The notes under the pieces were generated by a model. It saw only the letters and a program-made list of their open reading frames with translations. It was not told where the DNA came from and did not search any database. A program made the translations under genes and the position numbers. DNA of 64,000 nt from Watersipora subatra (Eukaryota > Bryozoa > Gymnolaemata > Cheilostomatida > Watersiporidae), in assembly GCF_963576615.1 (NCBI RefSeq), contig NC_088711.1, positions 22,228,182 to 22,292,181 on the forward strand. The letters are read 5' to 3'. Positions 49,016 to 61,644 of the stretch are shown here, one piece after another (position 1 is the first letter of the stretch; the number at the start of each line of letters is the position of its first letter).

Positions 49016-51430
49016 GTAAGTAGAATCAGTGAGACGGTCTTCTTTGAATGCATAGGATGTTTAAAAAAACACAAGCCTTAGGAAAACTCTCAAATGTTTT
49101 CTTATGATGAAAAGTTGATTACAAATAACTATGCTACAGAGTAATGGGTTACGTGCTTTCTCGAGCATTCAAATTTTGATAGAATGTCCTGTGGCACTTA
49201 CATGACCTCTCAGGATGATCACACAATTGAAAGAAATAAATATTTTTAAGAAAAGTAAACAGCTCCTTTTGCAGAAACCTTAAATTATAAATGTTTCATG
49301 TTAGAGTCAATGGTGAAGACCATATGCTGGCCAGGCATTGGTATCTGAAGAACGCTAGTGTATGGCTTATGTCACTGATGCCTATAAGGTAGTCTTTGTT
49401 AGTCATTTGTTAACTAGTTTGTGTAGCCGCTGTCCCCTACTAATAGCAACTACTACAGAAAATTGAGAATGAGAAGATTTAAAGTTCTTTTATCTCTATC
49501 GCTACAGAAAGCCTTTTAAACGGCTCACCTCAGTACCTATACAAAACTTTGATCACGGATCGTAGATTTAAAAGAGCCAATCAAACTTTTGCCATAATAA
49601 ATTTAGGATATTCGGTTATGATTTTGCTAAAAAAAATGAACCAGTTAGTTTTCTTTTTACTCAAAATTCACAGCATAAAATTAGTTTCCAAATTGTTTTA
49701 TTTTTAGTTTAGGATGGATAAAAAAATAAAGTGTGAACAGCCGCCTAAAAGTATTTCTGCCAGTGAAATTCTTCACCATTGGGCTTCAGATATTTCTGAT
49801 AACAATATTGCATGGGGGTTTGCGTTTTGGTCAAACTTCTAAAATAATTGCATGTTTTTGCAGCCGGTTTCACTAAACTAAAGAAACATTAAACTTAGCT
49901 TTTTTTTCGAGTGCATTAATTCTTAGGCAGAGTTGTCTGCTGGTTCAAAAAATAATTTTAGACTAAGGCTGTATTACGTAAACTCTAGCTTTTACAGTAA
50001 AAGTAGTATGTACGCCAGAAAAAATTTTTGGCATGAATTAGTTTCAACGGAACAAGCCAAAAATTCCGTAGTGAAAGAGTTGCAAAGCTGTAATTAGCTT
50101 TTTTAAATCTGCTGTAGAATTACATAAATACAATACATAACATCGTTTCATCCCCATTCAGCCAAGCTCACAAAACACTGATGTTTACTTTACTACAGCT
50201 GATCTCAATACAGCTTCCTCTGTGATTAGCTGTCATTATAATAATTAGCTGTCATTATAATAATTAGCTTTGGCTGCTGTGTGGCTTGTGCTTTTGGAGC
50301 TGTGTGTAGCCGTACTGCAAGTTCACCAATGTGTTCAACTCCAACTCAAGTCTATCAAATGAACATATGTTTCCATTATCACTTATTATCAGCATACAAT
50401 TCGCTGTTCGAAGTCTAATTAAATTCTTAGAAGTAAATGTACTCTGGCCTTCTGTTCTTCCAATTGTTGGAGAGTCTTCGAACTTCCTAACTGACTGTAT
50501 AAAGAGGCTCTCTCGCATTGTATTCTGCATTGATTGAGGTTGGACGTCTATCAGACGTACCGCAATGAGGCTATAGCCAGTTTTAATGTTAAAGATGTGG
50601 TTGCGTCAAATATGAGTTGATCTTAAAAGAAAGCATTTTTTTTCTCTATCAGTTGATATGTTGTTGGTTGTGTTAGGCAATCTCATTGCCAAGATATTTG
50701 AAGATTAAAATTGAAAAAATCTGGTCGCTGTAAAAACGCTCAGGCCAAAAAAACATGCCCAGACTTGCCCAAAGTGATGTCACGAGTGAATTTATCTGTC
50801 AATATATCTCGTATTCACATCGGATATTTGCGATAAAAGTCTAGTCCTACGCGGCTCTATTGGCATATATTTTATTTTGTATTTGCTCATGTTGGTTAGA
50901 ATAAAATTTTAAACCCTACTACAGATACATTATTATGAATGTTTCAAAGGCCTCAAATAACGAAAATTGAAAATTTGTCCTACTCACTTTCTCTAAATGC
51001 AGTGTAAACATTTGAGTACCGACTACCAATTTTACCGGTCTACGGTAATTTTGTCAAGTTAACTGTAGAATAAGGTCTTTGTATCAGCACACTTCCGCCG
51101 CTACCCACACTAACGATATACAGCCTCCCAAAAGCCCCGCCCACATTATGTCCGTCGCCTATCCTTGGGGCGGGGCTGTATATCATTGCCAACACTGAAA
51201 ACTAGTTTCTTACTACCTTTGAAAATAATATACATAGGGATAGAGTTTTAAGGATGAGAAGTCTGCCGCAAACCGGATTTGAACTCACATTCTCCAGTTC
51301 TGCGGACATCCATATACTGTATCCAATTCACTACAATATTCTGCAAATCATGTTTTGCATTATCTTCAACAATATAATTTTATTATATAATTTTTACAAG
51401 CAAAAGATTTTCATCCCGGTATAAAGCTTT
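49016..51430. other. Non-coding, probable intron
   Basis: AT-rich. The compact hairpin at 51115-51184 (GATATACAGCC ... GGCTGTATATC, with GCCCCGCCC and GGGCGGGGC inside) is the only GC-rich island. Overlapping open frames at 50264-50537 have no support. An 18-bp direct duplication containing AATTAGCTGTCATTATAAT lies near 50240. Confidence 0.5.
51236..51345 (-). mobile_element. tRNA-derived SINE head, minus strand
   Basis: The reversed B box GGATTTGAACTCACATTC near 51278 and the reversed A-box region CCAATTCACTACAAT near 51323 give a tRNA-like arrangement of about 70 bp, without a cloverleaf good enough for a functional tRNA. Confidence 0.6.
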
Positions 51431-51432
51431 TA

Positions 51433-52262
51433 TTAAAAATATTCATCAAGTCGTGGCCACTCACATAGTTTTAGCTGATACAATAAGACAATTTCATCTA
51501 CTGCAAGAAACTCAAACAAAACATGGTTTATGCAGCACACATTCAAGTCTCTCTTTCCAAATTTATGGCAGTTTCCACGCTGACAAAGCTGCTTCGGCTG
51601 GTGGGACGACATAAACATCCTGTAATCAGTAAAACAAATGCAATAAATATATGTCATTCATAGATATGTCATTCTAAAGCGTATCTACTGAAAGCTTTCA
51701 AATTGGGAGTTTGATAGATTGCGAGTGTAATTTTAAAAACGAATAAACGTTTAACAAAGGCACAAGTACGCCAAGCCAACGATTCGGAGCTTTGGTTCTG
51801 GAAATTAAAGATTTGCATTGATCAATCGATTTTCTTCACTTTCTACAAGTGAAAAGTGAACATCTAAAGTCAAATCATAAATCTAATTTACTAGATAAAA
51901 CTGCCACAGAAAATTTGAAGCAAATGTAGCTAGGAGAACCGATAAAAAACCATAAAACGATGATTAGTGATAGCAAAAAGTTATAATTTTATTAATTAGT
52001 ACATGTATTAATGAGTACTAAAATATTACCTTTAGTATATTCATCAATCTAAGCCATTGTATTGCTAGATGCTAAAGATTAAAAAGAAGCCATCAAGAAC
52101 TCACTGTACATACGTATCTCGCACGCGCAGGAAATTACATTTTAGCCTCAAACAGGGAAATATAATCTGAATGTAAACTCAACAGGAAACTCTATAGGAG
52201 ACTCATAGTAAAAGATAAATTTACCTCCATTCTCCGATCTTCCTCCGTAGAACTTTTACTAC
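51433..52262 (-). CDS. Terminal exons of a Cys-containing minus-strand gene
   Basis: The terminal exon 51619-51433 starts after a good acceptor (CTGATTACAG), opens with MFMSSHQPKQLCQRGNCHKF and ends DEYF before a TAA. Its Cys pattern (CQRGNC, then CC ten residues later) suggests zinc binding and recalls the intracellular domain of P2X7-like proteins, but that is weak. Upstream, a 38-nt exon 52262-52225 (CATCAG|GTAGTAAAAG ... TGGAG|GTAAAT) ends in phase 2, which fits the phase-2 start of the terminal exon. Frame C upstream of it stays open and Cys-rich (HNCKNCCEGDFEFSWHQVV), so its 5' limit is unclear. The 5' exons were not found. Confidence 0.45.
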
Positions 52263-53039
52263 CTGATGCCAAGAAAACTCGAAGTCACCTTCGCAGCAAT
52301 TTTTACAATTATGTTGTTCGCCAATAAAACGTGTCGATCGAGTAATTCATTAAAGTAACGATGTTAATTAATTTAGTAAATATCGATGTCCATGCGATTT
52401 AATAATAGAGTAAAATTCCTAAATTTGAGATCACAGCCAACGCGTCTTACGAGTGATAACATTTATTACGGCCTATATAAAAATTTCACGCTGATGATTG
52501 GCTAAGGAAGCGACCTCATATTTATCGCTCGTGGTTTCTTTTCAGATATATTGCTTGTGACGTCACGAAAGAAGCACCCGCTGGAACGTGAGCTTTTTAA
52601 ATGAGGGCCCCATTCAAACGCATATATCTCTGGACAGGGTTGGTCTACAAAGACAAAAATGGCATCAAATTGTAGCTGATGTTTTAGCCTTTTATGGGTC
52701 TTAATTTCATTAAATCGAATTTTTTGCCGCAACCACATCTTTAAAGTTTTTATTGTTTGAATAAAAAAGTTTCACTAAAAAAGTAGAAATCTTTGTGAAG
52801 GCTGCTTATTAGCTCCTTTCGTTCATCTATCCTCACCTCAGTTTGTCCTCATTGTTATTTTATTCCTTTTGGTTACTCATTGAAAGCAATGTAAATGTGG
52901 TGGCTGCGCAAGGCAATTTGTCTTTTACAAGAATGCAATTATTAGCATGAAAGCTAGTAAGACATATACCAAGTCTAGGCATTTCACAAATCTCATTACA
53001 TGAAAGACAACCTTATCTTAATCTAAAGTCATTTCCTCA

Positions 53040-55125
53040 TGGAACAAGTTGTCATCATTCAATGACGACCAGAACCCTACCTCCCATTACTAAAATTCTA
53101 TGAAGCAGTAATATTTTATCTCTTGCGATATTCTTCTACAAAATTGAAACATAGATTTTAAAGCTTCAACGATTTAAAGGATTTCATTTACTCCAGTCAC
53201 TTACTTATGACTCAGCCTCTAGTTTAAATCAGTATCAAATTACGACTAAAATGCATCAACTTGTTAATTACAACGAAAATAATACATTATCATAACTTTA
53301 TACTGCCCTAAGCGAGCAAAACGCCCTATCTGAAAAGTTTTTCAAAATTCACTTTTTTGTGCTTATATGTAATTTAGGTTGAGATCTAACATGTCTCGAA
53401 ATTTCATATATCTGAGACCACCAGAAATAGCACTTTTCACAATGTGCAAAATGCCCTATCCACATTTACCACACATAAAGTGGCAATCAAAGCTCTCTAT
53501 CTGCAGATACAGCGTTTTGATTGGCCTGAACATACACAAAGTTGGACATTATGAGCAGCATTATGTAATCAAAGAGTATATAAACAAAGGGAAGCGAAAC
53601 TGAAGCATATATATTTGGTTGTTTTAAGGCAGCTCATACAAGCTAGTGCACTTCTAAGTGCTCATCTTATTGCTATATTTTTTATCATAATATATTTATT
53701 ATGACAGGACGATATCTAAGTGACAAAAGTCTCGATTTAAAGATTCGACTCAGAGATTTGATGAAAAATTTGTTTTAATTACATGTCCATTGGAAGGTTT
53801 TGCTTTTTTAAAATACTGACATTATTGCACTCAGTTGTTTGCTTTAAATTATTTTCAATAAAAGCGTTTGATCTTTTTTAAACTACTATTTTACTTACTC
53901 CTTTCATTTCATGACATCAGGTTTGAAGGATACCTAGATCTTTGATCATCTCTTAACTTTTGAGCTAAATATGGCTATTACAGGGCTTTAATCCATGTGT
54001 TGACTGGATGAGTAATAGGAATTGCAACATATATTATTTTGTTGACTAATTGCGGGTTAATATCAGAATTTAAACTTGTAATCATTTGATAATCCAGTCA
54101 TGGCAAATGGTCTTGTGGCAAACTAACAATGAGAAACCAGTCCAATTAAGCAATCAAAAGGCCCTATCTGCAGTGATAGGGCGTTTTGATTGCCTAGTGC
54201 CAGCTTAGTAAATTGTCAATTTAAGCAAACAAAATGCCCTAAGTGAAATAACTCCTTTGATTTTAAAGTTTCTTGAAAAAAAAAATTCGGTAAAGATTGT
54301 TGGATATCTCACCATAATAAATAAAAAAAAAGCAACTAAAATACTGCTAATACTGATGCCAGGTTCGACCAAAACGCGTTTGTGCTTGTGCTGAACAATT
54401 TACAAATATCAAGATACAGTGTTTTGCTTGCTCAGGGCAGTAAAGTATAGGCTACTAATAATTCTGCCTGTTTGGTGCTATCAATCAGCTAACACTACCA
54501 ATCAGAATAAAAAGCATCCATAATTATTTTAATGCTTTTTAAAAAGTTACAAAAGTTAGGAGCATCGACAGAGTCACAGATATTCATCAATTGCTGGCTA
54601 CTGTGCTATATGTTACCATAACTATTTTAATGTGTGTCGGTTAATCTCACAAAGCTACCCTCGTGTATAATTACAAAGTTATCATTTTATGAAAATTAGT
54701 AATAATTTCATTCTTTTAGCATTATAAAGTTGGGGTTTCTTGACCTTTTTAACTTGACAATATTACGATCTTGCAATTAAGGCAGTAAAATCCAAATCCA
54801 ACTTAGCTGCGAAAACCTATGCATTGTTGTTTGCCGTCACAATTTGATGACATCAGTAAGTTGCTTTGATATAGTATTTAAAGTGGCTCGCCCTACAGGT
54901 AAAAAAATGGCCACTACCGGTCTAACCTTTTGCATTGGTATTGAGGCGAAGTAAAATACTTTTTCATGATGCCTTTTCACCATAATATGGTACAATTAAT
55001 TCAATGACAAAATTGGCAAAAGTAATATCAAACAAATGTGACAAACAAATATACCAATTGTGACATGATTAGTCTGTTCTTCTGCTGCTGCAAAACCCTA
55101 AATGGCTAGACGCGTGAAAAAAGCA
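53040..55125. repeat. Diverged duplicate of 58720-59590
   Basis: Three landmark stretches occur in the same order and spacing in both blocks: CCTCCCATTACTAAAATTCT (53080) versus CCTCCTACTACTGAAGCTCT (58760); TATAAAGTTGGGGTTTCTTG (54724) versus TATAATGCTGAACTTTCTTG (59241); and CCAATTGTGACATGATTAG (55054) versus CCAAATGTGACGTGCTCCC (59487). Subtracting the 1138-bp transposon equalises the spacing. Confidence 0.5.
53303..54440. mobile_element. TA-flanked foldback transposon with internal palindromes
   Basis: 1138 bp flanked by TA. Left end CTGCCCTAAGCGAGCAAAAC, right end GTTTTGCTTGCTCAGGGCAG. Inside are palindromes at about 53485-53525 (CAATCAAAG..TTTTGATTG) and 54154-54196 (CAATCAAAAGGCCCTATC, then GATAGGGCGTTTTGATTG), plus further ATGCCCTA copies near 53452 and 54235. 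There is no transposase. It sits inside one copy of a duplicated block whose other copy (58.7-59.6 kb) lacks it. Confidence 0.75.
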
Positions 55126-58100
55126 AAATGTTTAGCGGCTACAATCTCGCTAGAAGGTTGAACTTATGTGATAAGTCTTTAGGTTGTGTAGGAGTGAGAG
55201 GTTGGCTTGTTTCTTACAATCTATTTAATCAATTGACTAGCATGCAAGAAGATAGCAAGCCATGCCACATTAGGAGAATGAGTCACTTTAAGCACAAACC
55301 ACAATTGCATAAGTACATAGGTCATTTCTGCTAGTGAGAAGACCTTGGAGAATAAGACCACATTATGCAATTCTGTGAAGATTTTATTACTGCAGTTATA
55401 CTTGTGCTGCAATATTTCTAAAACAGTGAAAAGCAAATGAGCTGCCCAACCACAACCTCCTTCATTATAAAGTTACAAAGAATAGGAATAACAACAATAG
55501 CTTTCATTCGGAGGCTGAGGCTATTGAGAAGTAGAAAGTGAATTAGCTAAGAAGGCAATAGTAGAACACACATAATAAGAGCATAGGCATCATGATTGAC
55601 GTGTATGCAGGCAATGAATTTATGTACAATTTCACTACCAAATTTTTTAGTAAAGCTAGACACCTTTGGCTAAAGAGTGCTAGATATAGGTCAAAACAGG
55701 CCAGTGACAAATCTCATGTTATGCATCCTTGTTTGGACACTTTATTTCTAAAGTGTTTAATGCATTGGAAGTTTAACATAAAAGTGTGCTAAGAATGCAC
55801 AAAGAACATTGACAGCAATAACTGCATAGTACTGACAGCAATAACTGAATAGAACATGATGTTTAATTAAAATGTAACATAAAAATAAACGTTTTATTTT
55901 GTTTTGGTAAGCTTGCAGCAAAAATGTTTGCTGTGCACATAAAATATTGTTTTGCTCCAAATACTTTACAAACAAGTAATAATAACTTTATTGATGCAAA
56001 TTGTACTGAAATTATAATTGCTGCGAGCACCAATGGAAGTCAAAATAAGTAATAAAATTCTTACAGACCTTCTAAAAACAATGGCCTTTGCTGCTACAGA
56101 AAAGTGAGTAGACCCATAGGAAGAGAAGTATATGTTCTTATACTGCTAAAACTACCTTTGGTTCAGAAATCAGATTTGAAAAGAGCAATGAATTATTATA
56201 AGCATTGGCAAAATGTTTGGGATGGATAGGAAACAAAGCTGAGTATTGCACATGCTGGTAATTTAGCTAATGTAAATAGATTTTCTACACTACCTAATTG
56301 AAAGCATCAATGCAAAATCTAAATACATGTAAATACTTATTAGCCATAGTACAGAGTGACCGTTTAATGTTTGTCAACATAACATCCGTACCGCTTTGAG
56401 CATCTTGAAATTATATTAAAGTTGCTTTCATTATGAGCTCCCTATGACATTTTAAAGTATTAAAATGGGCAAATACAAGTTGCATTTTCAGAGAACTTTT
56501 AAATTCAAGTCAGATGCCACAAAAAGTTCCTCTGCGTTGTTTGTAGTATATTCTAAAAGTGCTAACACTACATTTGTTTTAAATTTTAAAGTTGACACAA
56601 ATAATTGAGCAAATTATGTAGCTTATTAGTAAAACTTTTGTTAACATCAGCAAACAAACTGCATACACGCTGCCCGATATCGAAGGCCAAAAATAATAAT
56701 ATATATTGCTATTTATATTTTAACCAATAGTTTTGCAGTTTTGTTATTGTATAGCAATTTGTATAAAACCTACTGTATTTCAGGTTTGAGTAACTATGAG
56801 TTTTAGTAGTGTTCTGGCCCTTCCTATCGCGTGTTTTCAACATTTTGAGGTAATAATTAAAAGCCATGAGTTGAATTGCGCAACTTCAGCAGCATCTTAT
56901 ACATATATATCATTCGCCAAACTCATTGTCTTGAATCATCCAAGTTCACTAAATCATTCAAAAGGAAATACATACACTTGTATCTCTAATTCTGTTATAG
57001 CTTTACCCTTTTACTGCCACCCATGTACAAATTAAGCTACCGGCCTACCGCCAGCCATTTCACCGAAAATTGCCAATTTAGCTTCATGATATGTACATGA
57101 AGCATGTATACAATTTTGTTTCAACTTCAAAGTTTATCTAGAAACTTTTTGTAATATATTTTATTTTGCTAAAATGTTAACATATAGTGCTATGCAAAAA
57201 TCAATGTACCTTCACTTTGTGCATTGCTAAAGCTATGTGAAGCTACAATCGCTACGAAGCTAAAACGATGCTCTACAATGTCCCTTACACTTAAAAAACT
57301 ATTATTTTCACTATCATCAGAGTCACTGCTGCTACTTTAATTATCTGTGTAATCACAAAAATCTGAATTTGAATTGGCTATAGTGTCATCAACATACATG
57401 TAAGTAATTATATGTTTTCTGACTTGCGCGATACTTAACAAAACTTACACAAAAATGTCCATTTTTATTTTGGAAATTCTCAATAAAAAATTTGAAACTG
57501 CTTGGTTATCTTAGACTAATCTATTAGAGAAATATTCGAACCACACTGACAATACCATCAAAGTTTTAAAATCATCCGTTATGTTTTTAACGGATAATAA
57601 AATTAGGTGACCACGCAATTGTTGGAAAATTCGCAAAAATGTGCATACGGCAGTTGCTGACAGATTTAGCATAAATTCGCATACTGTAGGGTAAGAGTAA
57701 AAACCAACAAAATATTTGTCAACTCCTGCCTCTAAACATGATATCTCAAAACTGATAATTACTCTCAGTGTTGACTGAGTAACTAAAAGTGGTAATGAGT
57801 AACCATGGAAAACTATTCATTTTATATAATTATGCAATTGCTCAGCAATTGCAACCATGACTCATAAAGACTAAGAAGAGCAATACTAAATCTCTTTGCT
57901 ATGCTACATTCCTTTGATTGGTTTGCGCTATTTATATTATGTAATCTGCCAATAATAGATGAATAGAACACAAAAGTGGCATAATGGTTTATGTAAGCGT
58001 TTGAAATAATACAATGCCTGTAAAAATTGACAACTTTTCTTACTGAAGCTATGGCTATATCAAATTATCACACTAATTTTTGGCTCGCATGTATAATGTG

Positions 58101-58550
58101 CTAGTTGACAGCAACTTATTGCAATATCGCATACCTTTAATTTTATGTCTGCAAATCAGTCTTTGGTGTGGGCCATCAATGCTTCTCATCCAGCAGTTAT
58201 CTATAACTAATTGATTAATTTGATTATGAAGCGTCATTGATTATTGATTATTTGCAACTATACAAAGAAAAACTAATTTTGGGCATGCTGTTACATTCTT
58301 ACGTCAGGTATACATTTGCTAGTTACAGTAAAACTTTGTACAGTATATTTTGTGTTGGTGAATTTAAAGTTTTGCTTATCATAGTAACTTTGCCAAAACG
58401 TCAAACATTACTACATTTCAAAATACAACCTTACTGATATAATGTTTTATAGTTTGTAATCTATACTTATGTACATGTTAAAAAATATTATAAAATTCGG
58501 TAGATGAAACCTTGATTATTTTGACATATTTTTTATGCAAACCAACGTGT
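55126..58550. other. Non-coding AT-rich region
   Basis: No exon is supported. A short perfect hairpin (ATCCGTTA/TAACGGAT, 57574-57595) was noted. The open frame at 56796 ends near a weak donor but has no other support. Confidence 0.45.
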
Positions 58551-59487
58551 AATTAGCAACATACCTTTTCTAGAAAAGAGCATCCAACTTTGTCTAATAC
58601 TCTCTGCCATCTGATGAATATACTGGCATTAATGCTTACCAAGTTTCTAAAAAAATGAATAGATAATTCAAATAGCATAAACAGATATACAAACCAAAAT
58701 GAATGCAAAATACACATTTTAGTTCACTGGTTAGATTTTTTGGCAAACTTGAATGTCTGCCTCCTACTACTGAAGCTCTATAAAACAGCTAAGCTCTTAA
58801 TTATTACACAATTACTACACAAGATTCAAACTAAATATTAAAAGTTTTAAAATTCAAAGGCCGCATATACACCACTTACTTGCTTATGCCTATGCATGTA
58901 CTACTATTACTTACAAAATCATAACTGAAATACGCAAACTCTCACTATTCATGATAACAATAATACAATTACATAATGATCATGATATTCTAACAACAGT
59001 TTTGACTGTTGGTAGAACCACATTAATAACTTTACTTATCATTATAAAAAAACATCAAAAATTATTATATTAATAACTGAAAATAGATTAATGTTAGAGA
59101 ATTAACTGATTCACTAAAATAACTATTAATTGTCAGCTGGCGTGTCTGTGTTGATGTTACAAAACCGAACATTCGTGTAACAATAATAAAGTCCAAAATT
59201 AGGATTTTACAAAAAGTTTTGATATTCTCCTTTATGGTATTATAATGCTGAACTTTCTTGACTTTTCTATGCAGAACAATATCAGCAGTTGGATGACATA
59301 AACAGGTGTAAAAAAATATATATCAAACATGTTCTATGCTACATTCCTTAAAAATTATAATAATTGAAACATACTTTTTTCACGCTAGTCCTATTTCTTT
59401 ATTAAATAAAATTTATACTGCTTTTCTACAACTGTATGTTTCAAGTAAATAAACTGTAAATTGACTAAAATAACATGAACAACTTAC

Positions 59488-59588
59488 CAAATGTGACGTG
59501 CTCCCTTACATGTAGTTATTCCGCTGCTACCAAGCTCTAGTAGACTACATGGGTGAAGAACTAATAGTCCTAACAGCCACAGCAACAT
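59488..59588 (-). CDS. Candidate signal-peptide first exon, minus strand
   Basis: The minus-strand ATG at 59588 opens MLLWLLGLLVLHPCSLLELG, a strong signal-peptide profile, and continues to a consensus donor (CATTTG|GTAAGT at 59488, phase 2). The next exon could not be fixed: the acceptor CTGCATAG near 59262 would create a TGA at the junction. The related segment near 55054-55110 has in-frame stops. It may be a real small secreted-protein gene or a decaying one. Confidence 0.4.
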
Positions 59589-60169
59589 TATAACAGCCAC
59601 ATCTCGCTAGCTGTTATATACTGTGGTTATACTTTTGCCACTTTATTTCAATAAATTTAAAAAATCAATTCTTCGACTAAAAAACCTTCTCTTAGGTATT
59701 GCATTCGGATGAAAAGTTTCAAAAAAGATTTATTTTGTGGCTGGATGCAACGGCAGCAAAAATATGAATTGTACTGATTATACACTTATTTAAACTTTTA
59801 CTACAGCCATGCTTAAACATCAGTGGAAACCATAATGTGCAATTATTGTGAATTTTCACAAAAAAGAGCAGATCAATGAGAAACCGTGCAAAAAAAGGGA
59901 GTGCTTAAATGGCAGTCTTGAAAGCCATAAAGAGGGTCAGCAAATAAATTGTAATGTATTGTAGTTTGTTAATATACAACTTTATTTCCCAAATCTAATA
60001 AAGCTATCATGAATATTAGCAAAACTGACTGTATCCGACATAACTGCTAATTCCTTGTATTGGCTGATGATTAGTCATAAGCTTATTGCAATATGTTTTT
60101 AAATAGATTGTGCTATTAACTGAAACGATACCAAAACACTTAAAAGTAAGAATATTTTAAAATTGATAT

Positions 60170-60432
60170 ATGCCTCCTAGTTCCATATATAAGAGCCTCC
60201 TAGATTTTGTAATTTATTGATAGAAAATTACACATTTTTGTTGGAGTTGTCTCCTCTTTTCCATATATATATGAATATAGATATATAAGGCAATTATGGG
60301 AATCATGTTTAAAATACTTCTATAGGGTTGTTAAGCACTATAAACACTGCTAGAATTAGGAGGCTCCCTGGACGCCTCCTAATTTTTCAGAGCCTCCTAA
60401 CATGGATTATATATTGATAGAAGCCTCCTAGT
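60170..60432. repeat. Cluster of GCCTCCTA words with an 11-bp palindrome
   Basis: GCCTCCTA or its complement occurs at least six times. AATTAGGAGGC at 60354-60364 pairs exactly with GCCTCCTAATT at 60374-60384 around a 9-nt loop. It may be an old nested foldback element. Confidence 0.6.
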
Positions 60433-60444
60433 TGGGAAATATAG

Positions 60445-60445
<1 letters not shown>

Positions 60446-60522
<77 letters not shown>
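60446..60522. repeat. (AT)n microsatellite
   Basis: About 77 bp of uninterrupted AT dinucleotides; the Tyr/Ile frame across it is meaningless. Confidence 0.98.
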
Positions 60523-60526
<4 letters not shown>

Positions 60527-60909
60527 TATCCTGCTAGCAGCAGTACATCAGTATACTCGGTCTACTATAACTAGTCGGCGTATTATGACTAGTAGGTTAT
60601 TTCAACCTACTATCACGTTAAGGACAGATCAAGGGAGGCAAATCACAAATTGGTTTTTCCAACATTTGCGCTTTGTTTGCATGTCATTCAAAGGTTATGT
60701 TGACATTTAGGTATACATTTTGTGTTTTTAAAGTTGCAAAAAATGGATCCGAGAGTAATTCGATGCATATTTTGACCTTAAGTGACAATGAAAACTAAGG
60801 CTGAAGCCAAACTTGACCTTGTACTTTTATTAGTCGTGCAGGAATTGTTAAAAAAAACACAATCTCCATAAATTAATCTGTGTCAACTGTATTATATCTG
60901 TTGGCATGT

Positions 60910-61050
60910 CCAGTTACAGCAATAAAGGTTTAGGAATGAAAACTTTACTTTGCACTGGATTTAACCCAGAACATCTGGTTGTGCAGACAGGCATTTCTCC
61001 AATACACTATAATGGATATACGTCCACCTGGCTATATTATGGATTAAATT
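60910..61050 (-). mobile_element. tRNA-derived SINE, minus strand
   Basis: The reversed B-box region CTGGATTTAACCCAGAACAT near 60957 is preceded by the reversed tail CAGTTACAGCAATAAAGGTT. The reversed A-box region CTCCAATACACTATAAT is near 60997. Same family as 63255-63400. Confidence 0.6.
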
Positions 61051-61644
61051 GTGCACATACTTACTACACCTAACAATATTTCACGGCTTCTTCACGCTTA
61101 ACACTTCAGCTAGTATTATGCGTAAAGCCAAACCAGAAGAAAAGTATCTGTGCTCATACATGAAAAAATGCTTAAACTCACATGGCCAACAAGAATATTG
61201 CAATCAGTATAGATCTGTATAGGCAATGCAGCTGGTACTGTATGAATTACACAGATATAAATACAGTACACAGAAATAAACAGTGAACTTTCACAGAAAA
61301 AAACTAACACTTTCATTTAAAAGTTAAGAATAGTAGTTGTATATGTTGATTAAAAGTAAATTGTCTATGCAAAACCTTTTTTATTACTTGTGCAACACCG
61401 GGAATTCATCTAGTTTTATATTAAATGCCATAAAAGAAATTTGGTGAAACCTAGATATGATAGGCATTTCATCGGCCTTGTTGAGCCTTGTCTATGTTTT
61501 ATTGCAAGTTTCTGATATGTTTGGGGATAATTATCAATTCTCTACTTGTTTTAGGATTGTCTGCTACAATCATACTATTGAATGTAGAGTCTTGAAAAAC
61601 TAGAATGCTGTGGAATGTAAAAATGCGATGATAATTTGTACAGT

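Noticed and set aside
50264-50537. Overlapping open frames on both strands
   Set aside because: No recognisable domain, acceptor or donor, and no repeat partner in the window.
60432-60710. Tyr/Ile-repeat open frame
   Set aside because: Translation of (AT)n.
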